This document shows positions 52,841 through 61,662 of a stretch of DNA of 64,000 nt, piece after piece (position 1 is the stretch's first letter; each line of letters starts with the position of its first letter). The translations under genes were made by a program, and so were the position numbers. A model generated the notes under the pieces. It saw nothing but the letters and a program-made list of their open reading frames with translations, was not told where the DNA came from and did no database searches. The stretch lies in assembly GCA_964460785.1 (NCBI GenBank), contig CAYWQB010000001.1, positions 310,001 to 374,000 on the forward strand, written 5' to 3'. This stretch comes from CAYWQB01 sp964460785. Its GTDB lineage: Bacteria > Chlamydiota > Chlamydiia > Chlamydiales > CAYWQB01.

Positions 52841-54598
52841 ATGACAAAATCTCTGCTTGAACAATCCATTTTAGAACTTGAGCAAAAAGGGCTTCTTCAA
52901 CGCATCACTCAAGAAGTCGATCCCTACCTTGAAATGGCAGACCTACACCTTGAGTCTGTCGAAAAACAGGGCCCAGCTTTGCTTTTTGAAAAGGTTAAGG
53001 GGAGTCCTTTTCGTGCAGTTTCCAACCTTTTTGGTACAGAGGAACGCGCACATTTTCTGCTTAGAAAGAGCTTCCACACTGTTCAAAAGCTCTTTCAGCT
53101 AAAAGCTGACCCGGCAGCTATGTTTCGTAAAGAGCATTTCCGCCTTCTCAAGCCTCTGTGGCATGCTCGTACCATGCTCCCTAAAAAGGTTTCTTATGGA
53201 GAGGTTCAGTATCAAGAGATTCAAATTTCTGATCTTCCCCAAGTACAAAGTTGGCCTATGGATGGAGGAGCCTTTCTCACTCTTCCACAGGTCTGCTCCT
53301 TACATCCCAGCTCTTCATCTATTCAGCGGTCCAATTTAGGGATGTACCGCATCCAAATTTCAGGCAATTGCTATACTCCAGATGAAGAGATTGGCTTACA
53401 CTACCAGATTCACCGTACGATTGGTGTACACCATACAGAAGCTGTAAAACAAGGCCGACCTCTCAAGGTTAGTATCTTTCTCGGTGGCCACCCCGCACAC
53501 ACATTGGCAGCGGTGCTACCTGCTCCAGAGAATATTTCAGAGCTAACTCTGGCTGGAGCATTAGCAGGTCAGCGATTTAGATATGTTGAAGAAGATGGGT
53601 TTATTCTCTCTGCTGATGCAGATTTTTGCATTACAGGGGAAATTATCCCTGATAAGCTGCTTCCTGAGGGCCCCTTTGGTGATCACCTAGGTTACTATAG
53701 CTTACAGCATGACTTTCCTGTTCTGAAAGTGCACAAAGTCTATGCAAGAAAAGATGCAATCTTTCCTTTCACTGTCGTGGGGAGACCTCCTCAAGAAGAT
53801 ACTCTTTTTGGCAAGCTAATCCACGAGCTTACCACTCCCCTTGTCCCAAAAGAGGTTCCTGGACTACATGCTCTCCATGCTGTTGATGCGGCAGGTGTTC
53901 ATCCCCTACTACTCGCTATAGGATCTGAACGCTATACGCCCTATCTTGAAAGAAGATGTCCTCAAGAGCTTCTCACTCTTTCTCATGCAATTTTAGGCTT
54001 TGGTCAATGCTCTCTAGCTAAATACCTCTTTATCATAGCAAAAGAAGATGCCCCTAATCTTGACATCGAAAATATACGAGCATTTTTTATTCATCTACTA
54101 GAGCGTATCGACCTGACCCGAGACCTTCACTTCCACACAAAGACAACAATCGATACTTTAGATTATACGGGAGAGGGGTTAAATAGTGGCTCTAAGCTTG
54201 TGCTTGCTGCCACAGGGACTGTAAAGCGAAAGCTTGCCACCACACATCTACCCTTACATTTACCTGAAGGCTTTTCCAACCCTCACATTGCACTCCCCGG
54301 AGTGCTAGTTATTCAATCTACATATGATGGAAATGACACTCTTCCTGCCTTACGCAAAGCATTAAAGGGCCTTGAAGGGTTTCCTCTTATCGTTTTAGCT
54401 GATGACAGTTCATTTACATCTAAAAGATTAGATAATTTTCTTTGGGTCACATTTACACGCTCCAACCCCTCACATGATGTTCATGGCATTGTAGAAAGGG
54501 TAGTAGATAAGCACTTTGTTATTGAGGAAGCTATGATTATCGATGCACGCATAAAGCCGCATCATGCCCCTCCTCTTACTAGGCCTTCAACTCTTTAG
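52841..54598 (+). CDS. ubiD: UbiD-family decarboxylase
   Basis: 585 aa. UbiD markers: 'GPALLFEKVKGSPFRAVSNLFGT' near residue 45, the prenyl-FMN/metal-binding 'NLGMYRIQISG' near 165, 'VSIFLGGHPAHTLAAVLPAP', and the catalytic 'LPEGPFGDHLGYYS' segment with its Glu near 275. UbiD enzymes decarboxylate aromatic intermediates with prenylated FMN made by UbiX; in chlamydiae the product is presumably menaquinone/ubiquinone-related. No ribosome site obvious in the 182-nt AT-rich leader. Ends with a 12-nt convergent overlap with the next gene. Confidence 0.92.
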   Translation: MTKSLLEQSILELEQKGLLQRITQEVDPYLEMADLHLESVEKQGPALLFEKVKGSPFRAVSNLFGTEERAHFLLRKSFHTVQKLFQLKADPAAMFRKEHFRLLKPLWHARTMLPKKVSYGEVQYQEIQISDLPQVQSWPMDGGAFLTLPQVCSLHPSSSSIQRSNLGMYRIQISGNCYTPDEEIGLHYQIHRTIGVHHTEAVKQGRPLKVSIFLGGHPAHTLAAVLPAPENISELTLAGALAGQRFRYVEEDGFILSADADFCITGEIIPDKLLPEGPFGDHLGYYSLQHDFPVLKVHKVYARKDAIFPFTVVGRPPQEDTLFGKLIHELTTPLVPKEVPGLHALHAVDAAGVHPLLLAIGSERYTPYLERRCPQELLTLSHAILGFGQCSLAKYLFIIAKEDAPNLDIENIRAFFIHLLERIDLTRDLHFHTKTTIDTLDYTGEGLNSGSKLVLAATGTVKRKLATTHLPLHLPEGFSNPHIALPGVLVIQSTYDGNDTLPALRKALKGLEGFPLIVLADDSSFTSKRLDNFLWVTFTRSNPSHDVHGIVERVVDKHFVIEEAMIIDARIKPHHAPPLTRPSTL

Positions 54599-55558
54599 GA
54601 ATGGAAAAATAGAGGCTGCAGCCTCATCAACAAGCTGATGTAATGGGGACTCTTCTAAAGATGAAGCTTCCCCTCCTCCTCCTGATGCTGAGACTTCTTT
54701 CTCAGCTGCTGGAGCAACGCTTTCTACTACTGAAGCATCCTCTACTGACTTCTTTTTCGCACTTTCTAGCTGAGGATTCCGGATAAAAAAATCTACCGCT
54801 TGCTTGAGTTTTTGATCCGTAATCTCCTCTTCTACAGAAGAAACTCGACTAGAGAACTTTTTAAGTAGAATTTTTATTTGTTTTGCTTTTTTTTGCACAT
54901 ACTCTTCACCCTTACTTGGCTTCAGCATATCTTTAAATGCTCGCTTAAGTGTATTTGCCTTTTCAGTTTTGTCAGAGTAGATTTTATTAGAGACAAAAGC
55001 ATGCAGAAAGTACTGAATATACTGCTTTTGCTTATGCTGAATCTCCTCTCGCGTCGTTTCTGCAAGATGATGGATTGTCTGGGTTCTTCTCAAAGAGTGG
55101 GGAATCTCTGAAGGTTTTAATGTCTTTGACCTCAGTGGCAGAATCTTTAAAGCTTTGCCAGAAACTACATGATTCTTTGGGTCAGCAATTGCAATGCGCG
55201 CGGCCATTGACGTCCTAGCCATACACCTCAAAATATCTGTTGCGCATGCTTGATGCTGAAGATGACTCTCGCCAATAAGATATGCGTTGAGAATTTTACA
55301 AACGACTTTGATTTGCCCCTGAGAAAGAGAATCTATTGAAGCCATAGAGTTCAAAGCACGACAGACAGCACCTACCGCTTCGTTATGGCTACTTTCTGAA
55401 AAACTCTTAAGGGAAAGAGCTCTTGCTTCTTGCGAAGTTAAACCTAGCTTTTTCCACTTCCCGTTGAGAATACGCTCTAAAAACTTACTCTCTTCGGCAA
55501 CTGGAAGAGTTGGACTTGTGTATGAGTCTTCTGAATGAGAGTTAACTTCAACAACCAT
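54587..55558 (-). CDS. Unknown helical protein, putative secreted/effector-type
   Basis: 323 aa, no recognised family and no signal peptide. Residues ~20-130 form a helical region ('FLERILNGKWKKLGLTSQEARALSLKSF'), ~165-270 another, basic and Lys-rich. The last ~60 residues are Ala/Ser/Glu/Gly-rich low complexity ('APAAEKEVSASGGGGEAS') with a hydrophobic end. It starts 16 nt after the WW/HPD protein gene on the same strand, so the two are probably one transcript and may work together. The effector idea rests only on that context and composition. Confidence 0.7.
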   Translation of the reverse strand: MVVEVNSHSEDSYTSPTLPVAEESKFLERILNGKWKKLGLTSQEARALSLKSFSESSHNEAVGAVCRALNSMASIDSLSQGQIKVVCKILNAYLIGESHLQHQACATDILRCMARTSMAARIAIADPKNHVVSGKALKILPLRSKTLKPSEIPHSLRRTQTIHHLAETTREEIQHKQKQYIQYFLHAFVSNKIYSDKTEKANTLKRAFKDMLKPSKGEEYVQKKAKQIKILLKKFSSRVSSVEEEITDQKLKQAVDFFIRNPQLESAKKKSVEDASVVESVAPAAEKEVSASGGGGEASSLEESPLHQLVDEAAASIFPFLKS

Positions 55559-55574
55559 ATATTTCTCTAGCTAC

Positions 55575-57140
55575 TTATTTTATAAGAATACTGATCCACT
55601 TAAACACCTCTTCTAAAGGGATGCGCTCTTCTGGTGGTAAGTGCTGTGTTTTATCAGGGTGGCACTCTCTAGATGCTTTTAAAGCCAACTTTCTTGTCTT
55701 GCCATTAGCTCCTTCTTTGAGGTTCTCTGCTAGACTTGAAAGATGCGGGTACTTAGAGAAATGCTTCTTTAATACTTGTGCCTTTTCATTGTCAGTTTTT
55801 GCTGCCTTTAGCTCTTGAATCACAGGTGACCTAGTTCGAACTCGCTCTTCTTTACTAGCGGCCCTCTGCCTTTTTAAAATATTGAGCCTTTGATTGACGA
55901 CACCAACACTAGGAGCTTCCCAGGTTGTTTCTGGATGACTTTTTGTTTTATCCCAGTAGTATGTTGTGCCTCTTTCTGTATCTACTGCATAACCTACAAC
56001 TTCTTCCCACCCTTCGACTGACTCATAAGCCTCTTTTTTAACTTCCTTAGGAGCTTCTGCAGGCTTTGCTTCAACCGCTTTGTGCTCTACATGGATAAAT
56101 GATAGTTTTACTTGCCCCTCTGGAGAGCGACCAATGACTGCAAGGTCTGACATATCTCCTGACCATGCTTCTATCCCTTCATCCTCTAGCATTGCGCTGA
56201 GTGTTTCATCTGCTGTTATTGAAGGATCTGCAATAATAATCTTAGGTGACTCTCCCTGTGCCCCTTTAGGAATCAAGGAGATAAACTCTGAAGAGTTTGT
56301 ATCTATATAGGCATCATGTTTTGTAAACATGGCTGCAAATTCTCTTGCTCTGGGAGTCTCTGAAGAAGAGCCCTTACTCTCTAAAGGAAGAAAAGAAGAT
56401 GTGGTTTCTCCTGAAGAAGATCGTCCTAGAAGAATAAGACCTGATGCCTCCTCCTTCGACCGTGGAGTAGAAATTGCCTCTATCAAGCCATCACCAACTT
56501 CATATTTAGACATTGATGCATCTAAGACAAAAACATTAGGGACCCCACTTTCTAAATCCTTTGGTGTCATCGATACAACCCCTATTGCCGCATCAAAATG
56601 AACATGGTGTTTTGTAAACTGAGAGGAAATAATTTCTTTATTAGCTAGAGGAAATGCTGCTCGAGCTGCGGATTCTATTTTATCAAAAAAACTTCCCCTT
56701 ACATCTATAGAAAAGGCTCTAGATGACTCAGGTTTAGATGACTCTGTTCGCTTTATCTCAGATTGAGCCTTACAGGCCCTCACTCCTTCTGCGATCTGTC
56801 GAAGAGTTAGAGACTCTCCTTTTACAGGCTGTATATTTAATGCTTGCGCTAAGATCTGGAAATCTTCTGCTGTAAGGGATTTTGATTTGTGCCCTTCACT
56901 GCATACTTTGGAGAGCTCTTCAAAGAAAGCTGCGCGATCTTCTGCACCTTCGGGAATAGATAAAGAATCTCGCTGTAAAAGAAACTTATTTAGAGCAGGA
57001 AGCTTTCTTTCAAAAGTGCCTACTCCTTGTTTGTCGACTTCCTGCTTTACTCTCCCAATAAATTGAGACATAGGAGGTTTGCTAAAATCCCCCTCTCCAG
57101 GAGAAGGAGTTCCCACACTACGTACTCCATCGACAGACAT
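55575..57140 (-). CDS. WW-domain and HPD/J-like protein with internal duplication, putative effector
   Basis: 521 aa. Residues 175-257 and 272-354 are two copies of one ~83-residue module (each opens FTKH-x4-D, contains a run ending in I/LLGRS or VIGRS, and closes SF.P/HVE.K). Residues 375-410 read as a WW domain: first Trp in 'EGWEEVVGY' (Trp378), aromatic 'TTYYWDKT' (394-396) and closing 'TTWEAP' (Trp407, Pro410). The C-terminal ~45 residues look like the second half of a J-domain: 'LALKASRECHPDKTQHLPPEE' with the HPD triad at 494-496, followed by 'LEEVFKWIS'. WW domains bind proline motifs and are overwhelmingly eukaryotic; J-domains recruit Hsp70. No signal peptide; a type III effector is plausible but inferred. 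The N-terminal 140 residues are unknown. Confidence 0.8.
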   Translation of the reverse strand: MSVDGVRSVGTPSPGEGDFSKPPMSQFIGRVKQEVDKQGVGTFERKLPALNKFLLQRDSLSIPEGAEDRAAFFEELSKVCSEGHKSKSLTAEDFQILAQALNIQPVKGESLTLRQIAEGVRACKAQSEIKRTESSKPESSRAFSIDVRGSFFDKIESAARAAFPLANKEIISSQFTKHHVHFDAAIGVVSMTPKDLESGVPNVFVLDASMSKYEVGDGLIEAISTPRSKEEASGLILLGRSSSGETTSSFLPLESKGSSSETPRAREFAAMFTKHDAYIDTNSSEFISLIPKGAQGESPKIIIADPSITADETLSAMLEDEGIEAWSGDMSDLAVIGRSPEGQVKLSFIHVEHKAVEAKPAEAPKEVKKEAYESVEGWEEVVGYAVDTERGTTYYWDKTKSHPETTWEAPSVGVVNQRLNILKRQRAASKEERVRTRSPVIQELKAAKTDNEKAQVLKKHFSKYPHLSSLAENLKEGANGKTRKLALKASRECHPDKTQHLPPEERIPLEEVFKWISILIK

Positions 57141-57207
57141 AAAACACCTACTAAAATATATCTCTATATATTAGATGGTATCATATAATATTTTTAATAA
57201 TAAATAA

Positions 57208-57933
57208 TTAAACAATATCTAAAATAGAATTCCACAATTTAGTTTTATTAACTTCAAACTCTAAAAGGGTTGGAATAATATTTTTTAAATAAGCATCTTC
57301 TGTATTTAAAGACGTAGACTTGTACTCAAGGTGCACTCCAGTCAGAGCGAATCGTCCCTTACCTTTTGTTCCATACACAATAGCTGGAGGATGATTTGGC
57401 AGGTCTCTATATCTGGCAATAACCTGTATACCAGACTGTTGACCCGGCTCATCAAAGTAGCATCCCCCATTGTAATAAACTGTCACTTGTTCTTGACTTT
57501 CCAGTATCAAGCGTGCAGCTTTCGCTCCTTTCTCACTTTCATAAGTAAATGTTCCCTGTCCCAAAGCTGGGCCATAAGCAAGACCTGGGAAAAAAGCCAG
57601 GTCTCTCTTTGCTGTCACTTCAAGCTCATTTCCTTTTTCAAACTCAATGGCCTGACAGGCAAAGTAGGCTCCCGCACAAATCCCTAGGTAGCTCCCCCCC
57701 TGCTCAACAAACAGGCGAATTAGGTCTGTGCCAAGGCCGGATAGAGCATCATGATACGGTGTATCACGCCCACCTGGCATCACAAAAAGATCGGTTTCTT
57801 TTAGCCACTCTCCAGTAAGGAGCTTCTCTTTGTTGACAAGGCGGATAGAGGCTTTCTTCTCTCGAAAGCGAGCAGCTGTTTGTCTTAGAGAAAAGGGGCC
57901 CACCCCTTTATCTGAATAAATAGTTACACGCAT
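57208..57933 (-). CDS. BPL_N-type glutamine-amidotransferase-like protein
   Basis: 241 aa. Class-I amidotransferase fold with the nucleophile elbow 'GGSYLGICAGAYFACQAIEFE' (Cys near 87), preceded by 'DLFVMPGGRDTPYHDALSG', matching the domain found at the N-terminus of some eukaryotic biotin-protein ligases (BPL_N). A matching late His-containing segment is 'GRFALTGVHLEY'. No biotin-ligase catalytic domain is attached. Chlamydiae encode such stand-alone proteins; the substrate is not known. It lies 67 nt upstream of the WW/HPD gene on the same strand. Confidence 0.82.
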   Translation of the reverse strand: MRVTIYSDKGVGPFSLRQTAARFREKKASIRLVNKEKLLTGEWLKETDLFVMPGGRDTPYHDALSGLGTDLIRLFVEQGGSYLGICAGAYFACQAIEFEKGNELEVTAKRDLAFFPGLAYGPALGQGTFTYESEKGAKAARLILESQEQVTVYYNGGCYFDEPGQQSGIQVIARYRDLPNHPPAIVYGTKGKGRFALTGVHLEYKSTSLNTEDAYLKNIIPTLLEFEVNKTKLWNSILDIV

Positions 57934-58122
57934 GCAAAAATTGTAAAGGAAAGTTGCTTAAAAGGCCACTTAAGGTCGGGATCTTTTCTACTGTTATCCC
58001 CCTCTAAGAGTCGCAAAACTCTTTACACAGGCAATGAATTAACACTTTCTCTATGAAGAAGTTATTAAAAAATCACTCATACAAAAGGACACACATCCGA
58101 TCTACTTTCTAGATAGAAAACT

Positions 58123-58194
58123 CAAGGTCTATGCAGGGCAAAGCTCCGTAACAGCAGACCTTGACTAGCTGTGTTCACTTCATGCAGCCAGCTA
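58123..58194 (+). promoter_or_regulatory. Structured leader with two consecutive hairpins
   Basis: CAAGGTCT (58123-58130) pairs with AGACCTTG (58156-58163), a perfect 8-bp stem with a 25-nt loop; directly after it TAGCTG (58166-58171) pairs with CAGCTA (58189-58194). The pair ends 24 nt before the ATG of the 820-aa protein. Could be a regulatory leader RNA or, less likely, a terminator (no U-run). The rest of the 285-nt intergenic region shows no gene. Confidence 0.4.
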
Positions 58195-58218
58195 CGAAGA
58201 GAAGGGTAATATTTTATT

Positions 58219-60681
58219 ATGAAAAATATAAAAGCGCAGTTGTCCATTCACACATTACAAAGGGATCTTTCGACACTGAAAGATATTGAAAGTCACAGAA
58301 GGACAGGGAGATACAAGGTCAGTAAAGATGGATCAATTGTCCCTAAAAGCTTTATGTCGAGGCTCTTTAGTTGCATGTCCCGCGCTCCGGGGAAAGAGCT
58401 CCTCCTTCAACGTGCTATTGCACAAGTCCAACAGGGCACTTCAGGCCCTCTACAGAAGCGCTTAGCTGGGTGCCTAGAAGCAACTCAAAGTGCAAGAACC
58501 TTTGAAGAAGCTGCAAGCAAAGTAGAAAGAAAGCTTGAAGGTGCAAAGAGGTATTTTGATTCTGAGGGACTGGGGCTTGATCTAGCACATGATGCAGAAA
58601 TTGGAACGTTGATGAACCGCATCCAACATGCGACCAACTCCTCAGCTGTAAAATCTGCTCAAGTAGACCTTGAAGCAACCATACACCGCCTGAAACTTTC
58701 CTATCATGAAGATGACTCTAGGAGAGACCTTTTACAAGACATACTGCATGGAGCGAACCAGGTCGCGACAGAGCGAGGAAGACAACTAGAAAATGATAGA
58801 GAGGAAGCTCTGATCATCTTAAGTGACTTACAAGGGAAGTTAACTGGTCTACAAAAGATCCCCTCTGACCAAGCAAAATATTACCAAGTGAGCAAAAAGG
58901 GCTCATTACAACGCAAGAACTGGATGAGAAGACTTTTCACCTGGGGGGACCGCCCAGAAGCTAAAGCACAACTAGCGGTAGACCTCATTGCCCATAGACA
59001 AGAAGGATCGGGTCCTGCCGCGCACCGCTTGCTTGACCACTACCTTGAAACAGTGATGGATGAGAAAAGTAGCTTGGACTCCAATCTCTCAAAAGTTCAA
59101 GAAATGGCAAGAGCAAAAGAGAGGATTTATCAGCTGCAAACCGCAGGACTCCGCCCAGAAGATGATGGGGCCTTTGGAACATTAATGAGTGATCTACAAA
59201 GAACCTCCTCTGCTTCAGAGGCAAGAGACCTTCAGGAGCGCATTGAGGAAACATTAATTAGCTTTCGGTCAAAATACAGCTCGGATGACCCAAGGCGAGG
59301 GCTTATAGAAGAACTCTACTCTAATACAGCGCAGACGGTAGATGCTAAAATCATCCAGCTTTACGAGCATGAACACAAGAGGGCAACACAAGTGCTTGAT
59401 GAAGCGAAGCATCTTGGGGATGTACTCACCGCAGAAAAGGCATTTAGCAAAGCAGAGGCGATGATTCGCGCGAGCTTTCCTGCATCTCACCCCGAACTTT
59501 CTCTCATGGAAACGCAGTTTGCTCAAGATAAAGAGAAGATTAGAGAAAAAGCAGAAAACATCTTTAAGGGCCGTCTTGAGAAACTACAGGAGACCTTAAA
59601 AGAGGTTCAAACTATTGCAGAGCACGGAGGAGCTACTTCTGATTTTACCCGTATTACAAAACGCTTTCTCACCAGCCTAAGAAAAAGCCCCTATGTATCA
59701 AGAGACTTCCAGTCTTCTTGTGAGCAGAAAGTAGCCAAGATGCGAGCAGAGTATGCGCTTGTTGAAAATGCTGAACAGATCAAGCGCTTTGTTGCTCAAA
59801 GTCTCAATAGAGCCTCATTTACAAATATCGGTTCTGCACGCACAGCGTTAGAAAAAGCTGATGCGCTTAAGGCTTTACCCCACCTAACAGAAGAACAAAA
59901 AGAACAAGTCACTCTTGCAAAACAAAGAGTAATAGAGGGCACTCAAAAGCTTATTTTGGCACATATAAGCCATGCACCTCCCAGAACTTTTTCTGAGTGT
60001 TGCAAACAGGTGATCGGCTTAAGAGAAGGCTTTACAGAACTTTCTCGCTTAGGATCCTCTTTACCAGAGGAGAAAAAACTCCTTCTGAAGAAAAGTCTAG
60101 AGACTAGAAAAACAGAGATCGAAAGAAAAGCAAAAGACCTCGTCATGCAAGAGGCTGGCCCCTTAGAAAAAGTGCATTTTTCTACAGCTCCAACCAGCTC
60201 AGAGGAAGCTCAGAATCGTCATGATCAAATTCTGGAAAGGCGGATGAAGCTCGAAAGGGCTACCAAAAACCTGCAAAGTGTAGGAATTGTTCCTCCTGAT
60301 GCCTTAGCTAAACATATTCAATCTCTTAAAGCATGTGAGCAGCTTTTGCGTGCTGAGCAAGATGTGATGGAAATGGAAGCTCGATTAGGCGATCCTGACC
60401 GCATTGCCTCCATTCTTAGCAACCCGAAAGAGCTAAAAAGACTAAAGCGCGATATGCAATATCTCGCCAGCAAATTACATAAAAGACAAAAGCTCTATAC
60501 TTTGGCAAAAGGGAGCTTTCCACATCTAGGCTCAACTCCTGCAGCGAAGCTTATGGAACGTGCCTCTCAATGCTTAGAGAAGCTTGATCCATCAAGCTTA
60601 GGACAGGAAGATTTTGACCTGACAAAACTTCTGTCAGTCATGTGGGTTCTTTTTGCAATGATGACTGGACAAAGAAAGTAA
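58219..60681 (+). CDS. Large coiled-coil protein with tandem duplicated module
   Basis: 820 aa, not recognised. Two ~150-residue modules occur in tandem with a 190-residue period: ~31-190 ('RYKVSKDGS', 'FMSRLFSCMS', 'EIGTLMNRIQ', 'DDSRRDLLQDIL') and ~221-385 ('YYQVSKKGS', 'WMRRLFTWGD', 'AFGTLMSDLQ', 'DDPRRGLIEELY'). The remaining ~430 residues are almost continuous charged helix/coiled coil. The C-terminal ~20 residues are hydrophobic ('LSVMWVLFAMMTG') and could be a tail anchor. No signal peptide. AGAAGGG precedes the ATG at a somewhat long distance. Looks like a large cytoplasmic or secreted structural protein; effector or cytoskeletal roles are both guesses. Confidence 0.78.
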   Translation: MKNIKAQLSIHTLQRDLSTLKDIESHRRTGRYKVSKDGSIVPKSFMSRLFSCMSRAPGKELLLQRAIAQVQQGTSGPLQKRLAGCLEATQSARTFEEAASKVERKLEGAKRYFDSEGLGLDLAHDAEIGTLMNRIQHATNSSAVKSAQVDLEATIHRLKLSYHEDDSRRDLLQDILHGANQVATERGRQLENDREEALIILSDLQGKLTGLQKIPSDQAKYYQVSKKGSLQRKNWMRRLFTWGDRPEAKAQLAVDLIAHRQEGSGPAAHRLLDHYLETVMDEKSSLDSNLSKVQEMARAKERIYQLQTAGLRPEDDGAFGTLMSDLQRTSSASEARDLQERIEETLISFRSKYSSDDPRRGLIEELYSNTAQTVDAKIIQLYEHEHKRATQVLDEAKHLGDVLTAEKAFSKAEAMIRASFPASHPELSLMETQFAQDKEKIREKAENIFKGRLEKLQETLKEVQTIAEHGGATSDFTRITKRFLTSLRKSPYVSRDFQSSCEQKVAKMRAEYALVENAEQIKRFVAQSLNRASFTNIGSARTALEKADALKALPHLTEEQKEQVTLAKQRVIEGTQKLILAHISHAPPRTFSECCKQVIGLREGFTELSRLGSSLPEEKKLLLKKSLETRKTEIERKAKDLVMQEAGPLEKVHFSTAPTSSEEAQNRHDQILERRMKLERATKNLQSVGIVPPDALAKHIQSLKACEQLLRAEQDVMEMEARLGDPDRIASILSNPKELKRLKRDMQYLASKLHKRQKLYTLAKGSFPHLGSTPAAKLMERASQCLEKLDPSSLGQEDFDLTKLLSVMWVLFAMMTGQRK
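58309..59373 (+). repeat. Duplicated protein module encoded in tandem
   Basis: DNA for the two modules of the large coiled-coil protein (58309-58788 and 58879-59373). Similarity is clear at protein level over four ordered motifs but low at DNA level, so the duplication is old. Confidence 0.7.
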
Positions 60682-60691
60682 GGAAAAGAGT

Positions 60692-60717
60692 CCTCTAATC
60701 CTTTTTGGGATTAGGGG
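60692..60717 (+). terminator. Rho-independent terminator between convergent genes
   Basis: CCTCTAATCC (60692-60701) and GGATTAGGGG (60708-60717) form a 10-bp stem with one G-T pair and a 6-nt loop, followed on the + strand by CTCTCCCCTTTTTC. It ends the 820-aa protein transcript and overlaps the last codons of xerC. Confidence 0.7.
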
Positions 60718-61598
60718 CTCTCCCCTTTTTCTCGAGGGTGTAGCTTATGAAAAGAGTCTTGTAGACGTTGAATCCCTACGTGAGTGTAGCGGTCCGTTGT
60801 TCCGATGTCTGCATGCCCTAAAAGCTCTTGAATGACACGTAAATCTGCTCCATTATCTAAAAGATGTGTAGCGAAGGAGTGGCGTAGAGAGTGTGGGGAA
60901 ATTTTTTTACTAATCCCTGCCTTTTCAGCATAAACCTTCACGCGCTTCCAGACTGTGACCCGGTTAATTCTCTTCCCTTTCGATGATGGGAATAAAATCG
61001 CATCGGGAATAGACTCTGTGCGGTGATGGAGCAAAAAATGATCAATAGCAGCAATCGCTTTGCTCCCTACAGGAACAAGTCGCTGCTTCCCTCCCTTTCC
61101 CTGCACACGGACATGTTCATCATTTACATCATAAAGGCCAAGCTGACAGAGTTCTGAAACCCTTAGGCCACTTCCATAGAGGAGCTCTAGAATCGCCTGA
61201 TCACGAGAGCCAATAAAAGAGCTAGTATCTGGTGCTGAGAGCAGCCTATCGACCTCATTAGCACTTAAGACATCTGGAATTGTTTGCCATAGCTTGGGTG
61301 TATCAAGATAGAGAGAAGGATTCACCTGAATGACACCTTCCCGTTTGAGGTAGCGCATCCAAACTTTGATTGCCATGAGGGCCCGACAAATACTAGAGCT
61401 TGAGTAGCCTTTTTCACGCAGAAAACCGAGAAAGTTTGTGATAGCGCTTTGTTCAACACTGTCGAGGTTCCCCACTCCCTGAGTGTTGAGAAATACAACA
61501 AAGCGCTCGAGATCTCTCTGATAGGCTTCAATTGTATTTAATGCCAAACCCCTTTCAGCTGAAATAAATAGAATAAAACTTTTTATAAATTCTTTCAT
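60711..61598 (-). CDS. xerC: Tyrosine recombinase XerC/XerD family
   Basis: 295 aa. N-terminal SAM-like DNA-binding domain (1-100). All six catalytic residues of the family are present: Arg146 ('GSGLRVSEL'), Lys168 ('GKGGKQR'), His236 and Arg239 ('HSLRHSFATH'), His262 ('LLGHADIGTT') and the nucleophile Tyr271 ('DRYTHVG'). Normal length for Xer, with no sign of a phage integrase context. It resolves chromosome dimers at dif with a partner recombinase. XerC rather than XerD is chosen from general similarity only. No strong ribosome site; divergent from the zinc-ribbon gene. Confidence 0.9.
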   Translation of the reverse strand: MKEFIKSFILFISAERGLALNTIEAYQRDLERFVVFLNTQGVGNLDSVEQSAITNFLGFLREKGYSSSSICRALMAIKVWMRYLKREGVIQVNPSLYLDTPKLWQTIPDVLSANEVDRLLSAPDTSSFIGSRDQAILELLYGSGLRVSELCQLGLYDVNDEHVRVQGKGGKQRLVPVGSKAIAAIDHFLLHHRTESIPDAILFPSSKGKRINRVTVWKRVKVYAEKAGISKKISPHSLRHSFATHLLDNGADLRVIQELLGHADIGTTDRYTHVGIQRLQDSFHKLHPREKGESP

Positions 61599-61662
61599 TT
61601 TTTAAACAATGGCACAATTAAAGCTATAGTAAAAGCATAATTAATAAACTAAACTTGCAAAA

